The notes under the pieces were generated by a model, which did no database searches, was not told the origin of the DNA, and was given only the letters and a program-made list of their open reading frames with translations. Of a stretch of 64,000 bases of DNA, positions 36,716 to 44,684 are shown in pieces. The translations under genes were made by a program, and so were the position numbers. Origin of the DNA: an uncultured Cohaesibacter sp. GTDB taxonomy: Bacteria > Pseudomonadota > Alphaproteobacteria > Rhizobiales > Cohaesibacteraceae. How positions within the stretch are numbered: the stretch's first letter is position 1; each line of letters starts with the position of its first letter. The DNA lies in NCBI RefSeq assembly GCF_963676275.1, contig NZ_OY781091.1, forward strand, positions 2,954,775 through 3,018,774, in the 5' to 3' direction.

Positions 36716-37060
36716 ATGGCTAAAAAGCAAATTGTCAGACAGATCAACCATGATGAAGCGAAAGCCCTGCTGAACAAGGGGGCCATTCTGATTGATGTTC
36801 GCGAGAAGATGGAACTGATGATGAAGGAAGTACCCACCGCCCTGCATCATCCCCTTTCCTCGCTCAACGGCCCCATAGACACCAATGGCGCTCCGGCAGC
36901 CATTTTCTTTTGCGCTTCAGGGGCACGCACAAACGGCTATGCCCGCCAACTGGCCGCTTGCGTCGACTGCGACGCCTACATGCTGACTGGTGGCGTTCAC
37001 GCTCTCTCGCGCATGGGAGTGGAAACCAAGAGCGGGCTGTCAAAGCTTTTTGGCCGCTAA
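36716..37060 (+). CDS. Rhodanese-like sulfurtransferase domain protein
   Basis: 114 residues, a single rhodanese domain with no signal peptide. The active-site loop is FFCASGARTNGYA with the catalytic Cys66 (CxxGxR). Earlier, ILIDVREKMELMMKEVP is the family's DVR strand. It would carry persulfide sulfur between donors and acceptors. ATG 36716 gives a typical start. A GTG at 36689 overlaps the regulator's stop codon and would couple translation. It is co-transcribed with the ArsR gene and ends at a terminator. Confidence 0.88.
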   Translation: MAKKQIVRQINHDEAKALLNKGAILIDVREKMELMMKEVPTALHHPLSSLNGPIDTNGAPAAIFFCASGARTNGYARQLAACVDCDAYMLTGGVHALSRMGVETKSGLSKLFGR

Positions 37061-37109
37061 GGCAGCTGCCAAGCTGTTATCCTGCTGAAAAGCAGACCCT
37101 GAAAATGAA

Positions 37110-37141
37110 AAAAGCGTGGGCTCTACCCACGCTCTTTTTTT
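37110..37141. terminator. Bidirectional intrinsic terminator
   Basis: AGCGTGGG (37113-37120) and CCCACGCT (37126-37133) pair around CTCTA. There is a seven-T tail on the right and an A-run on the left, so it serves both the rhodanese transcript (plus) and the small membrane peptide transcript (minus). Confidence 0.85.
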
Positions 37142-37172
37142 CGGATCCTCCGCACAACTCTCTTTTGTGCGC

Positions 37173-37298
37173 TTAACCAGCAGCGATTGCTACCGTATCA
37201 AATGCTCCGAAGAAATACACAATGGCAAGAATGGCACCAAGTGCCAGAACCGCTTTCATTGTGACGCCCCAACAAGAAACGTTGACTTCGTTGTCCAT
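37173..37298 (-). CDS. 41-residue single-helix membrane peptide, unknown
   Basis: 41 codons plus stop. An ATG at 37298 has GAGG 4-5 nt upstream. The peptide starts MDNEVNVSCWGVT and continues with one hydrophobic helix, KAVLALGAILAIVYFFGAF, then DTVAIAAG. A second in-frame ATG (37259) would give a 28-residue form. The good ribosome-binding site, uninterrupted helix and dedicated downstream terminator argue that it is real. I recognise no family. The gene is flanked by a 270-nt upstream region with no other gene. Confidence 0.65.
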   Translation of the reverse strand: MDNEVNVSCWGVTMKAVLALGAILAIVYFFGAFDTVAIAAG

Positions 37299-37568
37299 GT
37301 AACCTCAGCTATCACGACTATATGATACCGCACACTCATGGGATGAGCGCGGAGGTCCTCTTGTTAACGTCTCGGCAAGGAATTGGCAACCATTAAGGCA
37401 TGCGTCCGCTGCAAGGCAGCTAGTGAAGTCAAAAGTCGCTGAAGAATCAAATAGCTAACAAGTAAGAAATTTGTGCGTAATGTGGCAAATTCGTGTTTCA
37501 ATCCGACACAACATGACCGATTATCCAGAAAAAGCAGCTGACACCGCTCAATTGGCAGGACAAGTCCC

Positions 37569-38255
37569 ATGATTCCATTCTCCACCCTGGATATCGTAGC
37601 CCTCGCTTGGTATCTCGTGATCTGGCTCGGCTTTACCTATATTGTCGATTATTCCCCCCTTAAGGACCGCAATATCTCGGTATCGATGGCAGCCCACAGG
37701 CGCCGCTGGATGCGCGCTCTGTCGAAACGGGAATTCCGCATGATCGACACGGGCATCCTCAATGGCCTGCAAAATGGCACTGCCTTCTTTGCCTCCACTT
37801 CGCTTTTGGCCATTGGCGCGGGCTTCGCCATGCTGAATGCAACCGACATTGCCATGAAGGTCACCCGGGATCTGGCCCTGCCAGTGGAAACCTCCCCCGA
37901 ACTGTGGGAAATCAAGGCCCTGTGCCTTACGGCAATCTATGTCTATGCCTTTTTCAAATTCGGTTGGGCCTATCGCCTGTTCAACTATACATCGATCCTG
38001 ATCGGGGCCTTCCCCTATGAGGCTGATGCCAGCAAGGAAGAGATCGAGGAAGCGATTGAACAGGCCGCCGAAATGAACACGCTGGCGGGTCATCATTTCA
38101 CCCTCGGCTTGCGCGGTTTCTTCTTTTCCGCACCGGTATTCGGCTGGTTCATTCATCCCGCATTGATGATTGCAGGCGCCACTCTTGTCGCCTTCGTGCT
38201 TTTGCGGCGACAGTTTTTCTCTCGCCCGCAGGTGATTGCCAAACACAATCTCTAG
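37569..38255 (+). CDS. DUF599 family membrane protein
   Basis: 228 residues with four predicted membrane helices (about 8-26, 65-90, 112-132 and 185-210). DUF599 hallmarks are WLGFTYIVDYSPLKDRNISV near the start, RRWMRALSKREFRMIDTGI and the NGTAFFASTSLLAIGA helix. Function unknown. AGGA lies about 9 nt before the ATG. It probably stands alone. Confidence 0.9.
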   Translation: MIPFSTLDIVALAWYLVIWLGFTYIVDYSPLKDRNISVSMAAHRRRWMRALSKREFRMIDTGILNGLQNGTAFFASTSLLAIGAGFAMLNATDIAMKVTRDLALPVETSPELWEIKALCLTAIYVYAFFKFGWAYRLFNYTSILIGAFPYEADASKEEIEEAIEQAAEMNTLAGHHFTLGLRGFFFSAPVFGWFIHPALMIAGATLVAFVLLRRQFFSRPQVIAKHNL

Positions 38256-38388
38256 CCCCCGAAAGGCGCAAAGAGGCAGCAGAAAGCCAGGGACAAGCGC
38301 CCCCGGCCTGTTGCCTCTTGCATCTATTTGGGTCAAAGGGGTAGCATCCTACCTCTCGAACGTCTCAACGATCTGCAGATTCTTCCCG

Positions 38389-39291
38389 ATGGCGAACCAC
38401 ACGATCCGCAAACCGACACCGCTCGACCTGTTCCTGATGCTGTTCCTGACGCTGGTCTGGGCTTCGTCCTTCATCGCCATCAAGGTGGCCGTTCCAGAAA
38501 CCGGCCCTGTCTGGCTGGCCGCCATTCGCGTCTGCATCGGCTTTGTCGTATTGCTGCCCTGGACGCTCTATCGCGGCATCCTCTTGCCCAGATCGGCTGC
38601 AAGCTGGATCAACATGCTGATCATTTCGCTGCTCAATGTATCCGTGCCATTCATGCTGATCTCTTGGGCCGAGCTAACCATTTCAGCCGGTATCGCCTCG
38701 CTTTTGCTCGGCACAGGCCCTCTGCTGTCGCTCATTCTAAGCCACCTGACAACCCATGATGACAAATTCAACCGCTTCAAGGTTATAGGCATCATTCTGG
38801 GCTTCTCTGGCATCACGCTGGTAGTCGGTCATGAAGCACTTCAGTCGGTCGGAAACGGCTCCGTCATCGCAATGATTGCGGTTCTGGGGGCCTCGCTCTG
38901 CTATGCCATTTCCGGCGCGATGATCCGCAAGGTCAAGGATGTGCCCCCCACCCGCCTTGCAACGCTCATTCTCGGCTTTGCCTCCATGGAGCTGATCGGG
39001 CTGGGGCTGCTGCAAGGCTTGCCACCACTGGGCAGCATTTCAGACAAGGCATGGATAAGCCTCATCTTTCTGGGTCTGCTTCCGACCGGACTGGCAACGA
39101 TACTGCGCTATCGTCTGATCTGGGCTGTCGGCGCCAGCTTCTTTTCACTGGGCATGAATCTGATCCCGGTTTTCGGCGTCATCCTAGGTGCGCTTCTTCT
39201 CTCGGAAAAGGTTGCCCTGACCACATGGGTCGCGCTGATGCTGATCCTTGCCGGACTGATGGTGGCCCGCACCTCGCCAAAGGAAAAATGA
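38389..39291 (+). CDS. EamA/DMT family transporter
   Basis: 300 residues forming ten transmembrane segments in two EamA repeats. The first repeat has LTLVWASSFIAIKVAVPETGP, the second LGASLCYAISGAMIRK. Members export amino acids or other small metabolites; substrate not predictable. ATG 38389 matches the usual N-terminus; the open frame continues upstream to 38236 with sequence unlike the family. The ribosome-binding site is weak. Confidence 0.88.
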   Translation: MANHTIRKPTPLDLFLMLFLTLVWASSFIAIKVAVPETGPVWLAAIRVCIGFVVLLPWTLYRGILLPRSAASWINMLIISLLNVSVPFMLISWAELTISAGIASLLLGTGPLLSLILSHLTTHDDKFNRFKVIGIILGFSGITLVVGHEALQSVGNGSVIAMIAVLGASLCYAISGAMIRKVKDVPPTRLATLILGFASMELIGLGLLQGLPPLGSISDKAWISLIFLGLLPTGLATILRYRLIWAVGASFFSLGMNLIPVFGVILGALLLSEKVALTTWVALMLILAGLMVARTSPKEK

Positions 39292-39297
39292 TTGTCC

Positions 39298-39322
39298 CGG
39301 GCAGGAAGACCACCCTTGCCCG
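39298..39322. other. Hairpin between convergent genes
   Basis: CGGGCA (39298-39303) pairs with TGCCCG (39317-39322). There is no T-run. It lies between the EamA transporter and the SH3-like protein stop codons and could weakly limit read-through. Confidence 0.4.
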
Positions 39323-39676
39323 TTACATCAGATCCAGAAATTTGGCATCGACGAAACCGACCTTGCCATTGATCTGCACTTCGCAGACGCGGCTCTTCAG
39401 CATCTTGCGCCGCTGGGAAAGGGTTCCATAAGCCCAGTCGCGAAAACTGAATTCACCGCGACACCAACGCAACATCACACCTTCGGTTCCTTTTGCCAGA
39501 GGATATTTCCGCGCCGAATTTTCCTCCGGAGCGGCCCGCAAATAGGTGTCCTTGAGCACGACATAGATCGAATCATAAGGGCTCTGCGCCCCCTTGGCCA
39601 TGCTGGCATCCGGGCTCAGAACCATTGCTGCTGCCAGCAAAAGCGCGCAGGAAAGCGCCCTTGTTTCAAATTTCAT
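39323..39676 (-). CDS. Secreted SH3-like (SH3b) domain protein
   Basis: 117 residues. A Sec signal peptide occupies about 1-27 (hydrophobic core, then SMAKG). The rest is a bacterial SH3-like domain: VVLKDTYLRAAPEENS, a RWCRGEFSFRDWAYG strand pair and a terminal INGKVGFVDAKFLDLM. Two cysteines (in RWCRG and RVCEV) could form a disulfide in the periplasm. Such domains bind peptidoglycan or proteins. GGAG lies about 9 nt before the ATG. Confidence 0.82.
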   Translation of the reverse strand: MKFETRALSCALLLAAAMVLSPDASMAKGAQSPYDSIYVVLKDTYLRAAPEENSARKYPLAKGTEGVMLRWCRGEFSFRDWAYGTLSQRRKMLKSRVCEVQINGKVGFVDAKFLDLM

Positions 39677-39791
39677 GATGTCTTTCTCCGTCTTTCAGTT
39701 CGCTCCAACCTGCCCTCGGAACAAGGCCACTTTATGAAGCGACACAAGGCATCAGCAAGACATTTCTGGCAAAAAATCAGACAATGGACAA

Positions 39792-40217
39792 TCAGCGCAA
39801 GGGATCGTTGGGCCACACCCCGGCGGTTGCGAGTTCGACCACATTCTCGAACGGGTCGCGAAAATAGATGCTGCTGCCACCAAGAGGCCATGTCACCGCA
39901 CTTTCAATGGCGACACCGCTTTCGGCCAACTTGTCAATCCAGTCCTCCAGATCCTGCCACTCGATGCGAAAGGCAAAATGGGCTGGCCCTCTGGCATGGT
40001 GCCCCGGCACCCTTTGTCCATCGATCACGGCATCCTGCTCGCAGGCACCAAGCAGACAGGCAATCAGAACCTGACCGGGCGCCACATCATAGGCATCAAT
40101 GCGCTCGCCCTTGACCATGCGCCTGAGACCGAGCAGATCATGATAGAATTGATAAGCCGTATCAAGGTCATCGACATAGACCGGCGTTTCCAGAATGGAA
40201 GTGATTTTCGCGACCAT
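39792..40217 (-). CDS. VOC (glyoxalase/bleomycin-resistance) family protein
   Basis: 141 residues with two beta-alpha-beta-beta-beta modules. The first begins SILETPVYVDDLDTAYQFYH, the second HFAFRIEWQDLEDWIDKL. Potential metal ligands are His in GPAHFAF and Glu in ENVVELATAG. The family includes dioxygenases, isomerases and resistance proteins; the specific reaction is not assignable. GGGGGAGA precedes the ATG. It lies 145 nt upstream of nothing obvious in its direction, so probably monocistronic or read from the mgtE transcript. Confidence 0.85.
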   Translation of the reverse strand: MVAKITSILETPVYVDDLDTAYQFYHDLLGLRRMVKGERIDAYDVAPGQVLIACLLGACEQDAVIDGQRVPGHHARGPAHFAFRIEWQDLEDWIDKLAESGVAIESAVTWPLGGSSIYFRDPFENVVELATAGVWPNDPLR

Positions 40218-40240
40218 GCCTCTCCCCCTTCAAGACTTGA

Positions 40241-41647
40241 TCAAAGCAGTCCGAACCACCAGCCAGCAAGACCGAGAAAGGCGAAAAAGCCGACCACATC
40301 CGTCACCGTCGTAATGAAGACCGATGACGCGATCGCCGGATCTATCCCCGCCTTCTGCAAGCCGACAGGAATGAGAATGCCGGACAGCCCGGCACAGAAA
40401 AGATTGACGATGAGCGCCACGCCCATGACATAACCAAGCTGAATATTGGAGAACCAGAGCGCCGCAATAACGCCCAGTATCAGCGCAAAGGCAATGCCAT
40501 TGACAATCGAGACCATGATCTCACGCGTGACCACGCGCAGCATGTTGAATTTGTCCAGATCCTGCGTGGCAAGCGCCCGCACCGCCACCGTCATGGTCTG
40601 GGTTGCCGCATTGCCCCCCATCGAGGCAACAATGGGCATCAGGACGGCCAGCGCCACCATCTGGGCAATCGTCGCGTCGAAAAGGGCAATCACCTTGGAA
40701 GCCACAACCGCCGTTGCCAGATTGACAATCAGCCAGGGCATGCGCGAACGCACCGTCTCCACCACGGTATCGGTGATTTCTTCGTCACCAACACCACCCA
40801 GTCGCTTGATATCTTCCGCCGCTTCTTCGTGGATGACGTCAACCACGTCGTCAATGGTGATAACACCGACCAGACGCTCGCCTTCATCAAGCACGGCGAT
40901 CGACAAAAGGTCATAGCGTTCAAACTGGCGGGACACATCTTCCTGATCCTGATCCACCATAACAAAATGGCGCGCTTCATTCTGGATCTCGGAAATGCGC
41001 GTCGGTCTGCGCGAACGCAAGAGCGTATCGAGAGAAACGGTACCCAGCAGCCTGTGGCCGGGATCAATCACAAAGATCTGATGAAAATCATCGGGCAGAT
41101 CAGCCGTTTCGCGCAGATAGTCGATGGTCTGACCAACCGACCAGAAAGGCGCCACCGCAATGAAATCCGTCTGCATCAGACGACCGGCGGAATCCTCGGG
41201 ATAATCCAGCGAACGCTTGAGCTGCAATCTGTCGATTGCCGGCAAGGCCGCCAGAATCTCGGCCTGATCCTCTTCTTCCAGATCTTCCAGAATGACGATG
41301 GCATCGTCCGAATCCAGCTCACTGATCCCCTCGGCGACCAGTTCATTGGGCAATAATTCGACGATCTTGGAACGCAGGGAATCATCCAACTCGACCAGTG
41401 CGGTATAGTCGAAGGAATCGCCCAGCAGCTCGATGAAGTCGGACCGGTCTTTCGGATTGAGAGCCTCAATGATGTCGCCGAGGTCGGCCTCGTGCAGATC
41501 CTGGGTCAGGCTGACGAGAAGCTCGGAATTGCGCTCTTCAATGGCATCTTCGATGAGCTGGAACAGCTCCTGGGAAATCATCCCGCTCTCATCGCGCACC
41601 TGTTGCAAGACAGAGGCGCCATCCTGATTGATATCTTCGAATTGCAC
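40241..41647 (-). CDS. mgtE: MgtE-family magnesium transporter
   Basis: 468 residues. The N-terminal helical Mg2+-sensing domain covers about 1-140. Two CBS domains follow (about 145-265). A membrane domain of five helices covers about 295-468. The pore motif region reads MPIVASMGGNAATQT, the family's selectivity segment. MgtE is a Mg2+ channel gated by intracellular Mg2+. The start is GTG 41647 with AGAGGT upstream. Its stop lies 23 nt before the VOC gene on the same strand, so the two may share a transcript. Confidence 0.94.
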   Translation of the reverse strand: MQFEDINQDGASVLQQVRDESGMISQELFQLIEDAIEERNSELLVSLTQDLHEADLGDIIEALNPKDRSDFIELLGDSFDYTALVELDDSLRSKIVELLPNELVAEGISELDSDDAIVILEDLEEEDQAEILAALPAIDRLQLKRSLDYPEDSAGRLMQTDFIAVAPFWSVGQTIDYLRETADLPDDFHQIFVIDPGHRLLGTVSLDTLLRSRRPTRISEIQNEARHFVMVDQDQEDVSRQFERYDLLSIAVLDEGERLVGVITIDDVVDVIHEEAAEDIKRLGGVGDEEITDTVVETVRSRMPWLIVNLATAVVASKVIALFDATIAQMVALAVLMPIVASMGGNAATQTMTVAVRALATQDLDKFNMLRVVTREIMVSIVNGIAFALILGVIAALWFSNIQLGYVMGVALIVNLFCAGLSGILIPVGLQKAGIDPAIASSVFITTVTDVVGFFAFLGLAGWWFGLL

Positions 41648-41927
41648 CTGAACACCTCTTGATTGCGAACCACATTCCGATACGAAAGGAATCTAGTCTG
41701 TTCTGCCGCAAAGCGCCATCAGACTTCAAGCCCTGTTTCTTTTCAAACACGGATATTCCGATTATCTGACTATATAACTATGGCTAACGCATGAAGGCCC
41801 ATTGCGTCCACTTAGAAGAGTTATACTTTTCTACTAGACTTTGATCGCAGGCAAGCAATGGTGTCCAGCAAGGGGGGCGACTGCTTGTGAGGCGAAGGCC
41901 GACCAGTCGGGGCGCTTTGCATCCAGC

Positions 41928-42590
41928 TCAGAATGCCTGCCCGAATTTTGATTGTTTCCAAAGCACTACCGCTTGAGATGTCGCCTGATAGACAGCCTTG
42001 CCGATAGCCTCTCCCAAGGCGGTATGCAGACCGGCATAACTTGCGTCACCCTGCGGCGCAGCCAGCGCGATGCAATCCGTGCCGGTTCCCGTTGCCCTGC
42101 CCGTGGCAATCTTCAAATCGGCATCATAGACCGCCGCAGTCCGGGCTTCGCTTGCAATGGACATAGCCTCGAACAAAGCCCATTGCTGCAAGCCCTGCTC
42201 GATGATCACAGCCAGATTGATCGTGCCCCAGCCATCCTTACCCCAGTCCAGACGAGCCCCCACGCGCTCGGCATTGGAAAGCCCGGCGGTGCAAATCGCC
42301 GTCACATGCGCCTCTTCAACCTGCGCCTCGCAGACACGATAATTGCCAATATCACAAGATGTGAGCATGGTTACGGCATCCAAGGCACCGCGCTGGGAAA
42401 GCTCCTTTACAAGCCAGACCTGCGGGTCGACATCAAGGGGCAGATCGCTATTGTTCACCTTGCGCCAAAGAATCTGGCCAGCCTCTACCAGACCGGGCCG
42501 GTGTACCGCCCAGCTTGCAATCTGAAGCGGCCTCGAAAAGGCGACCGAAAGCCAGAGGCCATCATGATCAATCTTGCAGGTAAAAGACAT
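41928..42590 (-). CDS. cbiZ: Adenosylcobinamide amidohydrolase
   Basis: 220 residues. CbiZ cleaves the nucleotide-loop side chain of adenosylpseudocobalamin or cobinamide to adenosylcobyric acid, letting the cell rebuild imported corrinoids into its own cobalamin form. Signatures are AVTMLTSCDIGNYRV, CTAGLSNAERVG, GTINLAVIIEQ, AMSIASEARTAAVYD and ATGTGTDCIALAAP. Its ATG directly abuts the tonB stop codon (TAAATG), so it is the last gene of the cobalamin operon. CbiZ is best known from archaea and some bacteria including Rhodobacter. Confidence 0.92.
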   Translation of the reverse strand: MSFTCKIDHDGLWLSVAFSRPLQIASWAVHRPGLVEAGQILWRKVNNSDLPLDVDPQVWLVKELSQRGALDAVTMLTSCDIGNYRVCEAQVEEAHVTAICTAGLSNAERVGARLDWGKDGWGTINLAVIIEQGLQQWALFEAMSIASEARTAAVYDADLKIATGRATGTGTDCIALAAPQGDASYAGLHTALGEAIGKAVYQATSQAVVLWKQSKFGQAF

Positions 42591-43910
42591 TTATCTTGAG
42601 AATCTCACAGGCAAGGTCAAACTATGTCTTGCCCCGGAAAATTCTTCCGGCGGCTTGGGGGCCGGAGACGCTCTGAGGGGCAATCGACGGATCTCGTCAT
42701 CAAGCGCCCGGTCGCCCGCGCTTTTAACCAGTGTTGCGGTCAAAACGCGTCCGGAACGATCAATGACAATCCGTACCACGCCGCTGCCGCGAACACCACG
42801 CATTTTAGCAGAGCGCGGATAACGCTTGTTTCTTTCGATCCAGCGCCGCAGCAAGGTGGAATAGCTCGCCCGCACGCCTTTCGATCCCGGCCCGGCCGCC
42901 TTGTTCGATGAGCCCCCGTCGCCTCTGGCCGAGGCCTTGCCCGAGTCTTGGCCAGAGACTTTGCCAGAGACTTTGCCAGAGGCTTTAGCAGCCCCGGCTT
43001 TTGCGCCTCCAGCCATGCGCCTGTCATGGGAGGAAACCGTCCGGCTGATAGCCCCCTTGTCACCATCGGCCTTGGCCAGTTCGGTCCGCTTTGGCTGAGG
43101 CGTGATTTTTGCCCTTGGCGCCACAATCGGCAACTGCGTTAAGGCATCCCCCTCCAGCAGAGAAACCTTGCCTGCCGGTGCTTCCTTCTTGACAGGCTCT
43201 TCGGACTTTTCGGGTTCTTCCGCCTTCGCTGGCCGCGCAATTTCCACGGCTGGCACTGGCGGCTTTTCGGTTTCAGCGACAACAGGTGCAGTCTCATCTG
43301 GCAGAGAGGTTTCTGCTTTCTCTTGCGATGGCGCAACATTCTCAGAGATCACATCCGGGGTCACTTCAGGGGCAACATCTGGAGCGACATCGGGCATAAC
43401 AGCAGGCTCGGTTTCAACAACCTGCGTCTCTTCTGCCAGCTCTTGCAACGGAGGCACAGAAGCTGCTTCCTTTTCCTCTTCCGGCGCAATGGTGGCCTGA
43501 GGCTCTTCCCTGATGTCTAGGTCTTCATGCGCAGCTTTGGTATTGACGTCCATTTCATTGGAAAGATTATCATTCTGAGAAACATCATGCGCCGAAACCG
43601 GGTCTTCAGACTTTTCGATAAATTCTTCCGCCGCCCCGGCATCAGGCTGTTGCATCTGCGAGGATACTTCCCCCTGAGCGCCCGCGATCAGCGGCTCGTC
43701 ATTCTCGCCATTGGTCAGATTCTCTGTTGGTCCACCGGCAATGCCCTGCCCCATATCGGGCATGATCGAGACAAGCATATCGCCTGCAAATGCACCGCCC
43801 AGATCATAGCGCGACTCGCCATCCAGCTCTCCCCAATAGGCAAGGGCAATCGCCAGATGCAGCAGCACACCAACGCTTATACCGACGCTCCACAAGGCCA
43901 ATCTCTTCAC
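42591..43910 (-). CDS. tonB: TonB-like energy-transducing protein
   Basis: 439 residues. A single N-terminal membrane helix (about 6-26) is followed by a very long periplasmic linker rich in Glu, Pro, Val and Ala (about 100-250). Short repeats such as PDVAPDVAPEVTPDV lie inside it, then a Gly/Ser/Lys repeat block near 305-335. The C-terminal TonB domain is at about 350-439 (YSTLLRRWIERNKRYPRSAK, GVVRIVIDRSGRVL). TonB transmits the proton-motive force to outer-membrane receptors, here presumably BtuB. The ATG overlaps the exbD stop by 4 nt. Confidence 0.9.
   Translation of the reverse strand: MKRLALWSVGISVGVLLHLAIALAYWGELDGESRYDLGGAFAGDMLVSIMPDMGQGIAGGPTENLTNGENDEPLIAGAQGEVSSQMQQPDAGAAEEFIEKSEDPVSAHDVSQNDNLSNEMDVNTKAAHEDLDIREEPQATIAPEEEKEAASVPPLQELAEETQVVETEPAVMPDVAPDVAPEVTPDVISENVAPSQEKAETSLPDETAPVVAETEKPPVPAVEIARPAKAEEPEKSEEPVKKEAPAGKVSLLEGDALTQLPIVAPRAKITPQPKRTELAKADGDKGAISRTVSSHDRRMAGGAKAGAAKASGKVSGKVSGQDSGKASARGDGGSSNKAAGPGSKGVRASYSTLLRRWIERNKRYPRSAKMRGVRGSGVVRIVIDRSGRVLTATLVKSAGDRALDDEIRRLPLRASPAPKPPEEFSGARHSLTLPVRFSR
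42951..42986. repeat. Three 12-bp tandem repeats inside tonB
   Basis: GCCAGAGACTTT occurs twice, then GCCAGAGGCTTT, back to back. On the coding strand this gives an SGK(V/A) repeat in the periplasmic linker. In-frame repeat number could change linker length. Confidence 0.8.
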
Positions 43911-44302
43911 CGCTGGCGCACCTCCAGCTTGACAGTCCCCTTGCTGTAGGAGCGAAGGCTTTGGGCAAGATCGAGCACTTGGGCAAAGTCAGCCCCGGCA
44001 TCGGCACGTATCACCAGATCGCGCCCCTCTTCATCTTCCAGCAAGGCCGCCTTGAGCGCAGCAAGAGCTTCTTCGCGCTCAAGATGCGAGCGGAACTGCA
44101 CCGCGCCCTTGGCATCGACAAAGAGCAGCAGCGCTGCCCCCTTCTCCTCGCTGGCGGCGCTTTGAGCCGGAGTGATATCCAGACGGGGTCGCTCGGCAAC
44201 ATGTCCCATCAGCATCAGGAAGATCAGCAGCAGGAAAACCACATTGATCATCGGCAGAATGGTCTCGCCAAATTCCGGCCGTTCCGGCTCATCGAACTTC
44301 AT
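43907..44302 (-). CDS. exbD: ExbD-like protein with Asn at the proton-carrying position
   Basis: 131 residues. It has one membrane helix (about 15-35) and a periplasmic domain rich in acidic and Ala residues. The helix reads ILPMINVVFLLLIFLMLM. Asn20 stands where ExbD/TolR proteins carry the essential protonatable Asp (PxID). The remaining features fit the ExbD/TolR family. It overlaps the first exbD stop by 14 nt and the tonB start by 4 nt. It is probably the second, non-protonatable partner in an ExbD heterodimer. Confidence 0.88.
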   Translation of the reverse strand: MKFDEPERPEFGETILPMINVVFLLLIFLMLMGHVAERPRLDITPAQSAASEEKGAALLLFVDAKGAVQFRSHLEREEALAALKAALLEDEEGRDLVIRADAGADFAQVLDLAQSLRSYSKGTVKLEVRQR

Positions 44303-44684
44303 CGCGCGCCTCCGGAACCAGAGTAACCGCCTTCACGCCCATTGCCTTGAGCCGATCCAGAGCATCAACCCCTTGCTGAATCGGCACGGCCTGCGCCAGA
44401 TAGACAGACACCGGCTGATCCTTGCTGACCGCAAGCGCCAAGGCCTCTTCAACGGGCGTGCCATTGCCGGTCGAAAGCACGCCCTCCGCGCTAAGTGACA
44501 GATGCAGCGCGAGGGTGCCCCCTCCTGCCCCTGTTCCGCCCTTGACCAGATCGATCACACGATAGTGGCTGAAGGAGGAAACCAGCATGAAAAAGACAAT
44601 CAGAATAAAGATCACATCAATCAGCGATGTCAGGCTGACTTTCGGTCGCCGTCTTCTTTCTTCTGAAAAATCAAACGCCATCAT
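44289..44684 (-). CDS. exbD: ExbD, canonical
   Basis: 131 residues. The membrane helix VSLTSLIDVIFILIVFFMLV contains Asp23, the conserved proton carrier. A periplasmic domain follows. With ExbB it forms the proton-driven motor that energises TonB. It overlaps exbB by 4 nt (ATGA) and the next exbD by 14 nt, so all are translated in a coupled way. MMAFD start; the second ATG is also possible. Confidence 0.92.
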   Translation of the reverse strand: MMAFDFSEERRRRPKVSLTSLIDVIFILIVFFMLVSSFSHYRVIDLVKGGTGAGGGTLALHLSLSAEGVLSTGNGTPVEEALALAVSKDQPVSVYLAQAVPIQQGVDALDRLKAMGVKAVTLVPEARDEVR

